A stretch of DNA of 64,000 nucleotides from Enterobacteriaceae bacterium (GCA_031253755.1 JAIRVT010000054.1:1-64000), one strand, 5' to 3'; counted from the stretch's first letter, positions 1 through 8,296 are shown. The notes: generated from the letters alone by a model not told the origin. Program-made: numbers and translations.

Positions 1-534
1 TAATTTCGCTTTGACATACGAGCTGACAAAGAAAAGCCCGCGTATTTTCTGCATTAATTGCAAACCCTGAGTCGCAAAAGGCACATACAGCTTAATATCG
101 AACGCCGGAGCTGCCAGAATCATCGCCCGGATTTTCGGCGCGTAATCATGCACCCAGGCAGAGACCAGCACTGCACCAACACTTTGCCCCATCACTACGA
201 TGTTTTCCATCGCAATACCGTAGGTGAGGCTGATAAAGCGGACAAACTCATCCACGTCGCGAATTGATGTTCCCATTGATGGGCTGTAACCGCGTATTCC
301 TTTGGTTTGCCCATGCCCACGGGCATCCCAGGCAAACATCGCCACGTCGGGCAGGTTAAGTTCATCGACAATATGCTGGAGCCGCCCGGAATGTTCATGA
401 CCGCGATGAAAAATAATGATCGCGCTTTGCGGTTTCGCCTGTTTCTGAAGCCAATGGCGATAAAATAATGAAGCATTATCTGATGTCGTAAAATAGTGTT
501 CTTCAGCGATGCGTTGATTGGCTGCTTGTGTCAT
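1..534 (-). CDS. ynbC: YnbC-like alpha/beta hydrolase, N-terminal part (runs off left edge)
   Basis: The first 178 codons of a minus-strand gene are visible; the rest lies left of the window. The N-terminus is a serine-hydrolase (lysophospholipase-like) domain: a HRGHEHSGR segment (lid/oxyanion region), WDARGHG, and the nucleophile elbow GQSVG. The start is ATG at 534, preceded by AAGGA, only 9 bp after the stop of the CDP-alcohol transferase gene, so the two are co-transcribed. In E. coli the ynbA-ynbC neighbourhood has the same pairing. YnbC there is about 585 aa, with a hydrolase domain followed by a SAM-dependent methyltransferase domain; the second half cannot be checked here. A role in lipid modification is inferred from the neighbour. 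The substrate is unknown. Confidence 0.8.
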   Translation of the reverse strand, partial: MTQAANQRIAEEHYFTTSDNASLFYRHWLQKQAKPQSAIIIFHRGHEHSGRLQHIVDELNLPDVAMFAWDARGHGQTKGIRGYSPSMGTSIRDVDEFVRFISLTYGIAMENIVVMGQSVGAVLVSAWVHDYAPKIRAMILAAPAFDIKLYVPFATQGLQLMQKIRGLFFVSSYVKAKL

Positions 535-543
535 GTCAATTCC

Positions 544-1167
544 TTATTTTGTTTGAGACTGCTCAATTTTCCTGATTTCGCGTAATGCCCTGACAACCCG
601 CTGATAGCAAGTTATCAAGAGTAAAATAGCCATAAGAGCAAACAGAGCGTTATTCCAGATCAAGGCGGAAGGAAAAAGGGCAATAATTAATCCGTAAGCC
701 CCGAAAACAAACGCCCGGTCACTTTTTCCCATCGGGCCGTCATAACGCCGTGATGCACCGATTGTTTGTGCCAATAGGCCAATGAATTCACTCAGAAGGG
801 TGAGGAAGAAAATCACCAATAAACTTATTTTGCTGATATTCGGTAAAAAACAAAAAGGAAGATAAAGGGCAATATCAGAAATAATATCCCCTAGTTCATT
901 ATAAATAGCGCCCAAATGCGATTTTTGATTATGTTCCCGCGCTAACATGCCATCAATGGCATTTAGCGCCATACGGACAAAAAGAACAACAGGCAATATC
1001 CAATAGAGGTGAGTGAAAGGAAAAAGACTCAATATCAGGCTGGTCAACAGCGACAAAAACAGGGCCGCCAGTGTGACCTGATTAGCGGTATATCCTTGCT
1101 GGTAAAGACGAACGACGATAGGGCGCAACAGATTTTGAAAACGGGGCTTTAAATCATAGATAGTCAT
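544..1167 (-). CDS. ynbA: CDP-alcohol phosphatidyltransferase family membrane protein (YnbA)
   Basis: This is a polytopic inner-membrane protein of about 207 aa, with hydrophobic stretches throughout and the CDP-alcohol phosphotransferase signature spread over residues ~70-95 (NAIDGMLAREHNQKSHLGAIYNE is interrupted relative to the classic DG-x2-AR-x8-G form, then GDIISDI). The family moves a phosphatidyl group from CDP-diacylglycerol to an alcohol. The acceptor for YnbA is not known. I chose ATG at 1167 (MTIYDLKP) because E. coli YnbA starts with the same motif. An in-frame ATG at 1182 would add five residues but has no ribosome site. The gene is first in a two-gene unit with the ynbC-like gene. 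Confidence 0.82.
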   Translation of the reverse strand: MTIYDLKPRFQNLLRPIVVRLYQQGYTANQVTLAALFLSLLTSLILSLFPFTHLYWILPVVLFVRMALNAIDGMLAREHNQKSHLGAIYNELGDIISDIALYLPFCFLPNISKISLLVIFFLTLLSEFIGLLAQTIGASRRYDGPMGKSDRAFVFGAYGLIIALFPSALIWNNALFALMAILLLITCYQRVVRALREIRKIEQSQTK

Positions 1168-1626
1168 TTTCTCTGAATCCATGAGAGATAAAGCGTTAAT
1201 GTTATTAATATTAAATATAATGTCAAATAATTAAAGTCATAAAAATGTTTTTATAAATATTAATAATATTAAGATTAATGAATTGAGTTTCCAGTATTAA
1301 GGCGAATATAAAATATCACCGATATTTATCAATGATTCATTCAGTGGCGATATCTTTTTTTATTAAATACTTTGTTGATAATAAACCTTGTTGACAATAA
1401 GCCGGATAGTTTTAGACTGAGTTGGAAAAAACCTTTCTTTCTATATTTGATAGACATCATTCGATAAACATCAGGGTGCTGCTAATAAAGAAGCAACTTG
1501 ATGAAATAAAACGGATAGATAAACAAAATCATCAATATTCTACAATTCTATACCCGATGGATTTCGAATTGTATCGCGGTCAACAAAGAGACAACTTGAA
1601 AGACGACGGGTATATAGGAGGACGAT
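1168..1626. other. AT-rich divergent intergenic region
   Basis: About 450 bp lie between two divergently transcribed genes and must hold both promoters. The sequence is very AT-rich with many TTAATATT-like stretches. The last 65 bp before the amidase is a copy of a dispersed repeat (see the repeat at 1548). The 85-codon open frame across 1422-1679 starts with TTG, ends inside the repeat and the amidase gene, and is not considered coding. Confidence 0.5.
1548..1615 (-). repeat. Dispersed repeat, CTTTCAAGTTGC family (copy 1)
   Basis: This copy reads as TACCCGATGGATTTCGAATT at one end and AACTTGAAAGACGACGGGTA at the other, with a CAACAAAGAGAC middle. The same end sequences occur near 19386, 27421, 31665 and 32452. 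The copy stops just before the AGGAGG ribosome site of the amidase gene. Confidence 0.7.
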
Positions 1627-3105
1627 ATGGCTATAACCAAAAGTCTTATCAATACCTATATGGAATCAGATGCACTTGATTTAGCCAGGTTGGTTCGGCT
1701 AGGTGAAGTCAGCCCAGTGGAATGGGTGGAAGCGGCGATTACTTGTATTGAACACTTTAATCCTGAAATTAACGCAGTTATTCACAAACTTTATGATATG
1801 GGCAGAGAAGCCGCTGCTGCTCCTGTTTTTGCTGATCCTGCTTCTGCTAATCGTAATGCGCCTTTTGCCGGCGTTCCTTTCTTGCTGAAAGAAATTGCCT
1901 CGTTATGGAAAGGTACGCCACTGACGAATTGCTCACGCTATCTGAAAGACAGGATCGCACCGGATGACTCAGAAGTGACGCGACGGATTAAGCGCTCAGG
2001 GCTGATATTAGTCGGCAAATCGAATGCACCGGAGAATGGCTGGTCAATCAGCACTGAACCCAAACTCTACGGTGTCACGAAAAACCCCTGGAAAGAGGGC
2101 ATTACTGCCGGAGGATCAAGCGGAGGGAGTGCATCGGCCGTTGCAGTACACATGGTTCCGATTGGGGAAGCCAGTGACGGAGCCGGTTCTATCCGTATTC
2201 CTGCATCCTGCTGCGGCGTGGTGGGAATGAAACCCTCACGCGGTCGTGTGACGTTAGCGCCTTTTGCCGATTATTGGCACGGTGGTGCATATTTCCTCTG
2301 TGTAACACGTACTGTAAGGGATACTGCCGCTTATCTGGATGCGGTGTCTGGTGCTCTTCCGGGCGAGCCATATACACCGCCGACACCGGATTTACCGTGG
2401 CTGGAATTGGCGGCGCGTGAACCGGGCAAATTACGTATTGGCTATACCGTTTCGCCCCCCAATGGCACGCCGATTGATGCACAGGTTAAACAATCGGTGC
2501 TGTCTGTGGTTCATGCGCTGGAGAAACTCGGCCACATTGTTGAAGAGTATGATATCGCTTTTGACACGGATACTGTCTGGAAAGCGTACACCAATATGAC
2601 GTGTGTGCAGACCGCAGCAACTTTCAATGCGTTATCGGCTGTTGTCGGGCGTCCGGTTACACCGGATGATGTTGAACCTGTCACTTGGGCAATTATTGAG
2701 CGTGGACGTTCGATTAGTGGCGTAACCCATTCCAACGATATCGATCAAATCCGCCTGTTCGGGCGGGATCTGGCGACTCACCTGTCACCTTACGATATTT
2801 TTATTACGCCGATGCTGACACAGTTACCGCGCCCCATGGGCTACTATGATATGTCGGATACGGATATCGACCACTACAATGCCAAATGGACAGATTCAAT
2901 CTTTGCTTATCCTTTCAACATCACGGGTCAACCGACAATTTCACTGCCACTGGGCTGGAGCGATAATAACATTCCTATCGGAATACAACTGATCGGTCGT
3001 TATGGTGATGAGGCCACCGTGCTTCAGGTTTCCGCCCAATTGGAACAAGCCATGCCGTGGAAAGGCCGCTGCCCGCCGGTAGTTACCGATAATCCTATTG
3101 TTTGA
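1627..3105 (+). CDS. Amidase signature (AS) family hydrolase
   Basis: This 492-aa protein has the full amidase-signature core. Lys88 (FLLKE), the cis-serine at Ser164 in the GGSSGGSA loop, and the nucleophile Ser188 in GAGSIRIPA form the Ser-cisSer-Lys triad of the family. The usual aspartate-glycine-glycine before the nucleophile is SDGAGS here. AS enzymes hydrolyse amides, including aryl-acylamides, acylated amines and cyclic oligomers; the substrate cannot be deduced. A strong AGGAGG at 1616-1621 fixes the ATG at 1627. It is followed by a WYL-type regulator on the same strand, which may control it. No signal peptide is visible, so it is likely cytoplasmic. Confidence 0.9.
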   Translation: MAITKSLINTYMESDALDLARLVRLGEVSPVEWVEAAITCIEHFNPEINAVIHKLYDMGREAAAAPVFADPASANRNAPFAGVPFLLKEIASLWKGTPLTNCSRYLKDRIAPDDSEVTRRIKRSGLILVGKSNAPENGWSISTEPKLYGVTKNPWKEGITAGGSSGGSASAVAVHMVPIGEASDGAGSIRIPASCCGVVGMKPSRGRVTLAPFADYWHGGAYFLCVTRTVRDTAAYLDAVSGALPGEPYTPPTPDLPWLELAAREPGKLRIGYTVSPPNGTPIDAQVKQSVLSVVHALEKLGHIVEEYDIAFDTDTVWKAYTNMTCVQTAATFNALSAVVGRPVTPDDVEPVTWAIIERGRSISGVTHSNDIDQIRLFGRDLATHLSPYDIFITPMLTQLPRPMGYYDMSDTDIDHYNAKWTDSIFAYPFNITGQPTISLPLGWSDNNIPIGIQLIGRYGDEATVLQVSAQLEQAMPWKGRCPPVVTDNPIV

Positions 3106-3108
3106 ACA

Positions 3109-3167
3109 TGTGACTTGATCAATAGAGAAGTCCTGCTTTAATAACAGAACTTCTCTATCAAGTCACA
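3109..3167. repeat. Interrupted inverted repeat between amidase and regulator genes
   Basis: The left arm TGTGACTTGAT-AGAGAAGT (3109-3131, split by four extra bases CAAT) is the reverse complement of the right arm ACTTCTCTATCAAGTCACA (3149-3167). The right arm ends immediately before the AGGAA ribosome site of the regulator gene. It could be a terminator for the amidase gene, an operator for autoregulation, or an RNA hairpin that affects translation of the regulator. Confidence 0.65.
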
Positions 3168-3173
3168 GGAAGC

Positions 3174-3866
3174 GTGAAATTGTCCAGAGCGCAACGTTTG
3201 TTATCTTTAATGGAAATGTTACGTAGCTATCATTTTCCGGTACAGGGAAAAGTATTGGCGGAAAAAATGAACATCAGTTTAAGAACGCTTTATCGGGATA
3301 TCGCGACTTTGCAGGAGCAGGGCGCAATTATTGAGGGTGAGCCGGGAATTGGTTATATCTTAAAACCGGGCTTTGTCTTGCCACCGTTGATGTTTACTCC
3401 GAATGAAATAGAAGCGCTGGCATTGGGTGCTAATTGGGTAGCAAAACGCGCAGACTCACAATTAAAAGCATCGGCAAACAGTGCAATGAATAAAATAGCG
3501 GCGGTTATTCCAATGGAATTGAAGCAACTACTGGAAAACAGTTCTTTATTAATTGGGCCTGCTGCAACAACGTTTCAGGCAACTGTTGATATTCCGTTAA
3601 TCAGGAAGGCTATTCGCACCAGACATAAAATCACGTTGAACTATTCCGATCTTAAAGGAAACAATTCTGAAAGAATAATTTGGCCATTCGCATTGGGGTA
3701 TTTTGACAATACCAGTATTGTGGTGGGTTGGTGTGAATTACGGGAAACATTCCGTCATTTCCGAGCGGACAGAATAGTCAGCCTGCAAATGGAAACCCAG
3801 TGTTATCCTCGTTCAAGGCAATCCTTACTGAAAGAATGGCGGGAACTGAATAATATTTCTCGTTAA
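3174..3866 (+). CDS. YafY-type transcriptional regulator (HTH + WYL domain)
   Basis: This 230-aa protein has an N-terminal winged helix (residues ~1-60, with the recognition helix region MNISLRTLYRDIATLQEQG) of the DeoR/HTH_11 kind. A C-terminal WYL ligand-sensing domain follows (ITLNYSDLKG, then the IIWPFALGYFDNTSIVVGWC stretch and FRADRI). This is the YafY architecture. The start is GTG at 3174 with AGGAA seven bases upstream. WYL proteins sense small molecules or nucleic acid and usually regulate adjacent genes. Here the upstream amidase and the downstream SRPBCC and VOC genes are candidates. The inverted repeat just upstream may be its own operator (inference). Confidence 0.85.
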   Translation: MKLSRAQRLLSLMEMLRSYHFPVQGKVLAEKMNISLRTLYRDIATLQEQGAIIEGEPGIGYILKPGFVLPPLMFTPNEIEALALGANWVAKRADSQLKASANSAMNKIAAVIPMELKQLLENSSLLIGPAATTFQATVDIPLIRKAIRTRHKITLNYSDLKGNNSERIIWPFALGYFDNTSIVVGWCELRETFRHFRADRIVSLQMETQCYPRSRQSLLKEWRELNNISR

Positions 3867-3970
3867 AGCAGGTTCCTGCTAATCAAACAAGGCTACTGAC
3901 AAAAACTGTCACTGGGTATTGGTATCTTAACGCTGTTTTGAGCAATAATATTCAGCGTTGGAGATATCTT

Positions 3971-4396
3971 ATGTTAACTCTGGTTTTTTCTACTCCGGTC
4001 AATGCTAATCCATCTCATATCTGGAAGCATTATATTGAGTTTGAATTGAGGAAAAAATGGGAAACTGATCTTGAATTTTTCCAGTTTGAAGGTGAAATAA
4101 AAACCGGGCAATACGGTAGGATGATATTAAATGGCATGACGGAAATCCGTTTTTATCTTTTGAAGATTGAAGTTAATAAAGAATTTACGGATCAGGTTAA
4201 TATTCCGAAAATAGGCGTGTTAACTTTTTGCCACCAAATCATTGTTGATGAAAATAATATGGCGAACTTTCTCAAGGTAACAGTTTCACTGGATCATGAG
4301 ATACATACACCATTTATTCATATTCAGAATTTCTTTAAACAGGTTACGCAAGATTTAGTTGAAACAGTATTAAGGTTAAAAACTGTTGTTGAATAA
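3971..4396 (+). CDS. SRPBCC-fold protein (polyketide cyclase/START-like)
   Basis: This is a 141-aa protein with the layout of a small SRPBCC protein. It opens with a short beta strand and the PxxxIWKHY helix motif, then W-x-D-L-E-F and a GQYGRMIL turn. The pattern ends in a long C-terminal helix, FIHIQNFFKQVTQDLVETV. Such proteins bind hydrophobic ligands in a central cavity; no ligand can be assigned. I use the ATG at 3971, preceded by GGAGA, instead of a TTG 33 bases earlier that lacks a ribosome site. It follows the WYL regulator by about 100 bp and may be in its regulon. Confidence 0.7.
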   Translation: MLTLVFSTPVNANPSHIWKHYIEFELRKKWETDLEFFQFEGEIKTGQYGRMILNGMTEIRFYLLKIEVNKEFTDQVNIPKIGVLTFCHQIIVDENNMANFLKVTVSLDHEIHTPFIHIQNFFKQVTQDLVETVLRLKTVVE

Positions 4397-4485
4397 ATAA
4401 TAAATTTTCATCAGGGAAAGTAAGTATCCGACTTTCATAAAAATACGAATAATACCACGCATCATGATATTAATATGAGGGTAAT

Positions 4486-4860
4486 ATGATAGCCATATCC
4501 ACTAAACCTAATCTTCAACTTGTTTATGTTTCAGATATAGAATGCTCAACGGCATTTTATAAGATGATCTTTAATATTGATCCAGTCTTTATCAGTCCGC
4601 GTTATGTTGCATTTCCTGCGGATGGTCAAGCGCTGTTTGCTATTTGGTCTGGAGGAGAACAACCGGATTTAAATACGCAACGCTTTTCTGAAATCGGCAT
4701 TATGTTATCAAATAGCGGAGATGTTGATAAATTGTTTGAGGAATGGGAAAAAAGGCCGGAAATTAAAATATTACAAGCGCCTCATACCGCAGTATTTGGC
4801 AGAACGTTTCTGGTTGAAGATCCAGATGGTCATATTATTCGGGTATGCCCTATGGATTAG
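4486..4860 (+). CDS. VOC-superfamily (glyoxalase/bleomycin-resistance fold) protein
   Basis: This 124-aa, single-domain VOC protein has the first beta-alpha unit with LVYVSDIECSTAFYKMIFNI. The second module ends FLVEDPDGHIIRVCP, the DPDGH..R hallmark that carries a conserved metal-site or substrate residue region. Family members include small-molecule binding immunity proteins, isomerases and dioxygenases. Length and sequence favour the PhnB/antibiotic-binding type, but the substrate is unknown. GAGGG lies eight bases before the ATG. It belongs to the 1.6-4.9 kb accessory cluster. Confidence 0.82.
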   Translation: MIAISTKPNLQLVYVSDIECSTAFYKMIFNIDPVFISPRYVAFPADGQALFAIWSGGEQPDLNTQRFSEIGIMLSNSGDVDKLFEEWEKRPEIKILQAPHTAVFGRTFLVEDPDGHIIRVCPMD

Positions 4861-4905
4861 TTAGGTAATAGTAATTAGTTGGTTAGGTAATAGTAATTAG
4901 TTAGG
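4860..4905 (+). repeat. Short tandem duplication (TTAGGTAATAGTAATTAGTT)
   Basis: Two adjacent copies of a ~22-bp unit lie just after the VOC gene. The second differs only in its last bases. It looks like a recent slippage duplication. Confidence 0.7.
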
Positions 4906-4965
4906 CAACAATATTTCCCCGCGCAACGGGGAAATATAACACGCATCTTGAAGCGATTGCGTTAA
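4905..4965. repeat. Palindromic element with CCCCG core (copy 1)
   Basis: A perfect 11-bp hairpin, ATATTTCCCCG (4911-4921) with CGGGGAAATAT (4927-4937), is followed by ACACGCATCTTGAAGCGATT. The same core and GCATCTTGAAG tail occur at 7414-7475 (inverted) and 35545-35655. It sits between two convergent genes, so it may also terminate transcription. Confidence 0.7.
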
Positions 4966-4995
4966 TTCAGTGATGGATATATACGTATTTGCCGA

Positions 4996-5355
4996 TCACT
5001 CTTTCCATAATATGTGATAAATAGGATGTGCTTTTTCTCTGCAAATCAATACACGGGCAAAAATATCATCAATTTCAGCGTCATCAGATTCGGCCAGACC
5101 AATAATGACCTCAGAAAAGAAATCCGGGTTTAATTCAAAATCAATCTGTTCGAGCCAGAGGCTGGAAGGTTCTGATAACTCAGCACCGCCCCGTTCTTCA
5201 AACTGCAAGTTAAACAATAAGCTGTCAGCGGGATCGAGATGATGAATGGCCTGTTCCAGAAATATATCGTAGGCTTTTTCCAGCGCTTCATCTTCGGTCA
5301 TGCGGTTATTGAGATCCAAAGACAGAGCCTGAAGATGTGTGGATTGATTTTCCAT
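4996..5355 (-). CDS. yciU: YciU family protein (DUF440)
   Basis: The acidic protein matches E. coli YciU (109 aa) across its length. Shared blocks include [44 protein letters not shown] and [19 protein letters not shown]. The family is an acidic double-stranded-DNA-mimic-like fold; its function is not established. The open frame extends to a TTG at 5403 with ATGs at 5373 and 5355. None has a strong ribosome site, and I take 5355 as nearest the family length. It is next to clsA on the same strand, as in E. coli. Confidence 0.85.
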   Translation of the reverse strand: MENQSTHLQALSLDLNNRMTEDEALEKAYDIFLEQAIHHLDPADSLLFNLQFEERGGAELSEPSSLWLEQIDFELNPDFFSEVIIGLAESDDAEIDDIFARVLICREKAHPIYHILWKE

Positions 5356-5451
5356 ATTGGTTTTATCTGGCATAGCGGTATTGTCCAAAGCGGGTGATAA
5401 CAACAGGGGATTAAAACATGAAAGGCCGCGGTTGAGTACTGTTAATCTCGG

Positions 5452-5485
5452 ATATACGCCTTATTCATGTGAATAAGGCGTATAT
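5452..5485. repeat. Perfect 15-bp inverted repeat
   Basis: ATATACGCCTTATTC (5452-5466) and its exact complement (5471-5485) are separated by ATGT in the clsA-yciU spacer. There is no clear T-run on either side. It may be a transcript-stabilising hairpin or a processed repeat. Confidence 0.7.
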
Positions 5486-5525
5486 TCGTTGTTTTTCACG
5501 TTGTCTTTTTGCTGGCTGCGTTCGC

Positions 5526-6986
5526 TCACAAAAGTGGGCTGAAAAAATAACACAGGCGTTCAAGCACACGGTGCCAGACAGGACGCTTTAGCCATTCTTC
5601 GCTATCAAGCAGCGTAGAGCGGCTAATATAATCCTGCTGGACCAGCATCAAATCATTGCCAAACAGCTCATCATCAATCACCACCGTAATTTCAAAGTTG
5701 AGCCACAGGCTTCGGATGTCCAGATTGACAGAGCCGACCATACTGAGTTGCCCGTCCACCAAAACACTTTTGGTATGCAGCAGACCATCCTCAAATTGGT
5801 AGATTTTCACCCCGGCTTCTAATAATTCAGTAAAAAATGCCCGGCTTGCCCAGCGTACAAGAAACGAATTGTTCTGGCTTGGCACAATAATACTGACATC
5901 AACACCTCGCAGGGCTGCCGTACAGATGGCATGCATTAAATCGTCACTGGGCACAAAGTAAGGTGTCGTGAAAATAAGTTGCTTTCTGGCGGCAAAAATG
6001 GCGGTCATTAATGATTGCTGGATCAGTTCATCAGGAAAGCCGGGACCAGAAGCGATGACTTGCGCCGTGTGCCCGGATGCCTGTTCGAAAGCCATAATAT
6101 TGTTGTCAGGCGGCGGAGGAAGATGACGTTGGCCCGTTTCCATTTCCCAGTCAAACGCATAGATAATCCCTAAGGTTGCTGTCACCGGGCCTTCCATTCT
6201 GACCATAATATCGACCCATTGACCCACTCCGGCATTCTGCTTGAAAAAACGCGGATCAACCATATTCATACTGCCGGTGTAGGAAATATAACCATCGATA
6301 AGAATAATTTTCCGGTGCTGGCGTAAATCCATCCGGCGCAAAAACAGGCGGAAAATGTTCACCTTCAGGGATTCGACAAACTCAATGCCTGCTTTACGCA
6401 TCATGTCAGGATACGGGCTGCGAAAAAATTGCCAGCTTCCGGCGGAATCCACCATGATGCGGCATTTAACACCCCGCTTGGCAGCATGCATTAACGCGTC
6501 AGTCACCTGATCAACCAGCCCGCCGGCCTGCCAGATATAAAAGACCATTTCGATACTGTGACTGGCGTTGTCTATATCATGGATGATGGATTTCAGAGAC
6601 TGCTCATAAGAGGTAACGAGCTGCATCTGATTGCCTTTGACGCCTTTGATATGTTGCCGTCGCTCGCATAATTGAAACAGTGGCGTAGCAACTTCACTAT
6701 TTTCATTGGCAAAAATGTGTGTTGATTTCTTTAGCTCAGAAAGCCAGTGAGCAATAGAGGAACGCATTTGTTTTGCATGTTCGGCCCTGCGCTTTCCCAG
6801 ATGCAGTTCACCAAATGACAGATACGCCATAATTCCGACCAAAGGAAGGATATAAATGATGAGCACCCAAGTCATTGCTGATGTGACAGGGCGGCGTTTC
6901 ATCAAGACTCGGATAGTAATCCCGGCAATAATTAACCAGTATAAGAAAATAGCCAGCCAGTACAGCACGGAATAAATTGTTGTCAT
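5526..6986 (-). CDS. clsA: Cardiolipin synthase A
   Basis: The enzyme condenses two phosphatidylglycerol molecules into cardiolipin and glycerol at the inner membrane. The 486-aa protein has two N-terminal transmembrane segments (residues ~5-30 and ~37-60, ending [14 protein letters not shown]). Two phospholipase-D HKD motifs follow: [18 protein letters not shown] and [18 protein letters not shown]. It ends YFFSPLL exactly as in E. coli ClsA. The start is taken at ATG 6986 (MTTIY, the conserved beginning). A TTG at 6995, closer to an AGGA, is possible. In E. coli it is flanked by yciU and yciY, as here. The E. coli neighbours kch and yciI are missing. Confidence 0.96.
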   Translation of the reverse strand: MTTIYSVLYWLAIFLYWLIIAGITIRVLMKRRPVTSAMTWVLIIYILPLVGIMAYLSFGELHLGKRRAEHAKQMRSSIAHWLSELKKSTHIFANENSEVATPLFQLCERRQHIKGVKGNQMQLVTSYEQSLKSIIHDIDNASHSIEMVFYIWQAGGLVDQVTDALMHAAKRGVKCRIMVDSAGSWQFFRSPYPDMMRKAGIEFVESLKVNIFRLFLRRMDLRQHRKIILIDGYISYTGSMNMVDPRFFKQNAGVGQWVDIMVRMEGPVTATLGIIYAFDWEMETGQRHLPPPPDNNIMAFEQASGHTAQVIASGPGFPDELIQQSLMTAIFAARKQLIFTTPYFVPSDDLMHAICTAALRGVDVSIIVPSQNNSFLVRWASRAFFTELLEAGVKIYQFEDGLLHTKSVLVDGQLSMVGSVNLDIRSLWLNFEITVVIDDELFGNDLMLVQQDYISRSTLLDSEEWLKRPVWHRVLERLCYFFSPLL

Positions 6987-7216
6987 AAGTAGCAATTAAT
7001 CCTGTTTTAGAAACGTATGCTTGGTGGCATAAGTTTCTGGAATTTAAAAAATTCATCAAGGGAATACAGTCAATTTAGCAGAAAATAGTTTAAATATTAT
7101 CGGTGTCTGAGTAAATCCGGTAATTAGTTGACATTCGCAATAATGACGATTAAAAATAACGCGGGTCATTTACATTGAAGCTTATTTATTTTGCAAGAAA
7201 GCCATCAGGGTGTTCT

Positions 7217-7396
7217 ATGAGAAAAAGTCGAAATGAAGTAGGGAGATGGCGGCTTCTGCGCCAAAAGGTTCGTCTTCGCCGTCGCTGGTTCGAAAGCCAA
7301 TCACGTCGTAATTTACGTATCTATGCCATGCGCAAGATGGATGCTTACAAACATCGCAGGTCAATTTTGTTCGTCCGACATGCAGAATTGCTTTAA
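7217..7396 (+). CDS. yciY: YciY family small basic protein
   Basis: This small, very arginine-rich protein of 59 aa matches E. coli YciY: MRKSRNEVGRWRLLRQ, then RRWFESQSRRN-RI, then HRRSILF near the C-terminus. Its function is unknown. The ATG at 7217 gives the family length and has CAGGG ten bases upstream. An upstream ATG at 7175 would add 14 residues without family support. It is divergent from clsA, as in E. coli. Confidence 0.85.
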   Translation: MRKSRNEVGRWRLLRQKVRLRRRWFESQSRRNLRIYAMRKMDAYKHRRSILFVRHAELL

Positions 7397-7413
7397 ATGG
7401 TATTTTTGAGTCT

Positions 7414-7475
7414 ATGCCAATCTAACGTCAAGATGCGCCTTATATTTCCCCGTGGCACGGGGAAATATAAGATTT
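7414..7475. repeat. Palindromic element with CCCCG core (copy 2)
   Basis: A perfect 13-bp stem pairs CTTATATTTCCCC (7439-7451) with GGGGAAATATAAG (7459-7471). It is preceded by GCCAATCTAACGTCAAGATG, the complement of the tail seen at 35636. It could also stop transcription after yciY. Confidence 0.75.
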
Positions 7476-7520
7476 TGCGTTGTCTTGCGGATTCAATTTA
7501 AAAGGCGATGAGTATATATT

Positions 7521-7539
7521 GAATATGATAGTCATTTGC
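7521..7539 (+). promoter_or_regulatory. Fur box-like site in the tonB promoter
   Basis: GAATATGATAGTCATTTGC matches 14 of 19 positions of the classical Fur consensus GATAATGATAATCATTATC. It overlaps a possible -35 (TTGAAT, 7519-7524) and lies 35 bp before the likely tonB start. Iron repression of tonB by Fur is well known in enterobacteria. The site itself is a sequence match only. Confidence 0.65.
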
Positions 7540-7573
7540 ATTTAAACTAACGGCTATCCTAAAATTGACCATC

Positions 7574-8296
7574 ATGCTGCTACTCAAGAATTTTCATATG
7601 CGTTGGATACATTGGCCCGTCTTACTCTCTGTTTGTTTACATGTTTCTATTGCTGCGGCACTTTGGCTCGGCGTTAAGCCTGAAAAGGCGGCGGAAGCAC
7701 CTCCGATGTCTGTTGCTATGATCCAGTTAGCCGCGGCAGAAACGCCCGCGGCTGAAGTGGTTAAATCTGAATCCATTCCCGAAACTGAACCCGTACCGGA
7801 ACCTATTGCGAAGCTAGCTCTGCCGAAACCTAAACCTGAAAAGAAACCGATCGAAAAGAAACCGAAAGAGAAAAAAATTGTTAAAAAAAATCTTGAACCA
7901 AAAGAGGTTAAAACGCAAAAACCAGCAGAAGAGCCGGTGAAATCTGAAATGGATCAGGGTTCTTTACTGGCAAAAAAACCGAATGAACAAAAATCAACCG
8001 ATTCCAACACCAGCGATACCGCAGCCTCACAGGAAGGGCCGAAAATATTGAGCCGGGTATATCCTACTTATCCACCCAGAGCACAAGCGCTGGGCATCGA
8101 AGGCTATGTTCGGGTAAAATTTGATATTGATGAAAATGGCCGGGTTAGGAATATCGAAGTGCTTTCGGCAAACCCTAAAAACTTTTTCGTGCGTGATGTG
8201 AAAGATGCACTGAAAAAATGGCGCTATGAAAAGAAACCCGGAATAGGGTATATCACTACCGTTGAGTTTAAATTGGAAGGCGTTTCTATGTCCTGA
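7574..8296 (+). CDS. tonB: Energy-transducing protein TonB
   Basis: TonB couples the proton-motive force harvested by ExbB-ExbD to outer-membrane receptors for siderophores and cobalamin. The ~240-aa protein has one N-terminal membrane anchor (WPVLLSVCLHVSIAAALWLGV) with the functionally required histidine in SVCLHVS. A periplasmic Pro-Glu/Pro-Lys spacer (PKPKPEKKPIEKKPKEKK region) follows. The C-terminal domain has the motif YPTYPPRAQALGIEGYVRVKF and ends RNIEVLSANPKN..WRYE. Start is uncertain: ATG 7574 or ATG 7598 (MRWIHWP). A Fur-like box lies upstream, and a strong hairpin follows the gene. Confidence 0.95.
   Translation: MLLLKNFHMRWIHWPVLLSVCLHVSIAAALWLGVKPEKAAEAPPMSVAMIQLAAAETPAAEVVKSESIPETEPVPEPIAKLALPKPKPEKKPIEKKPKEKKIVKKNLEPKEVKTQKPAEEPVKSEMDQGSLLAKKPNEQKSTDSNTSDTAASQEGPKILSRVYPTYPPRAQALGIEGYVRVKFDIDENGRVRNIEVLSANPKNFFVRDVKDALKKWRYEKKPGIGYITTVEFKLEGVSMS

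Noticed and set aside
1422-1679. 85-codon frame before the amidase gene
   Set aside because: It starts with TTG without a ribosome site, ends inside a dispersed repeat and the amidase gene, and has no protein-like pattern.
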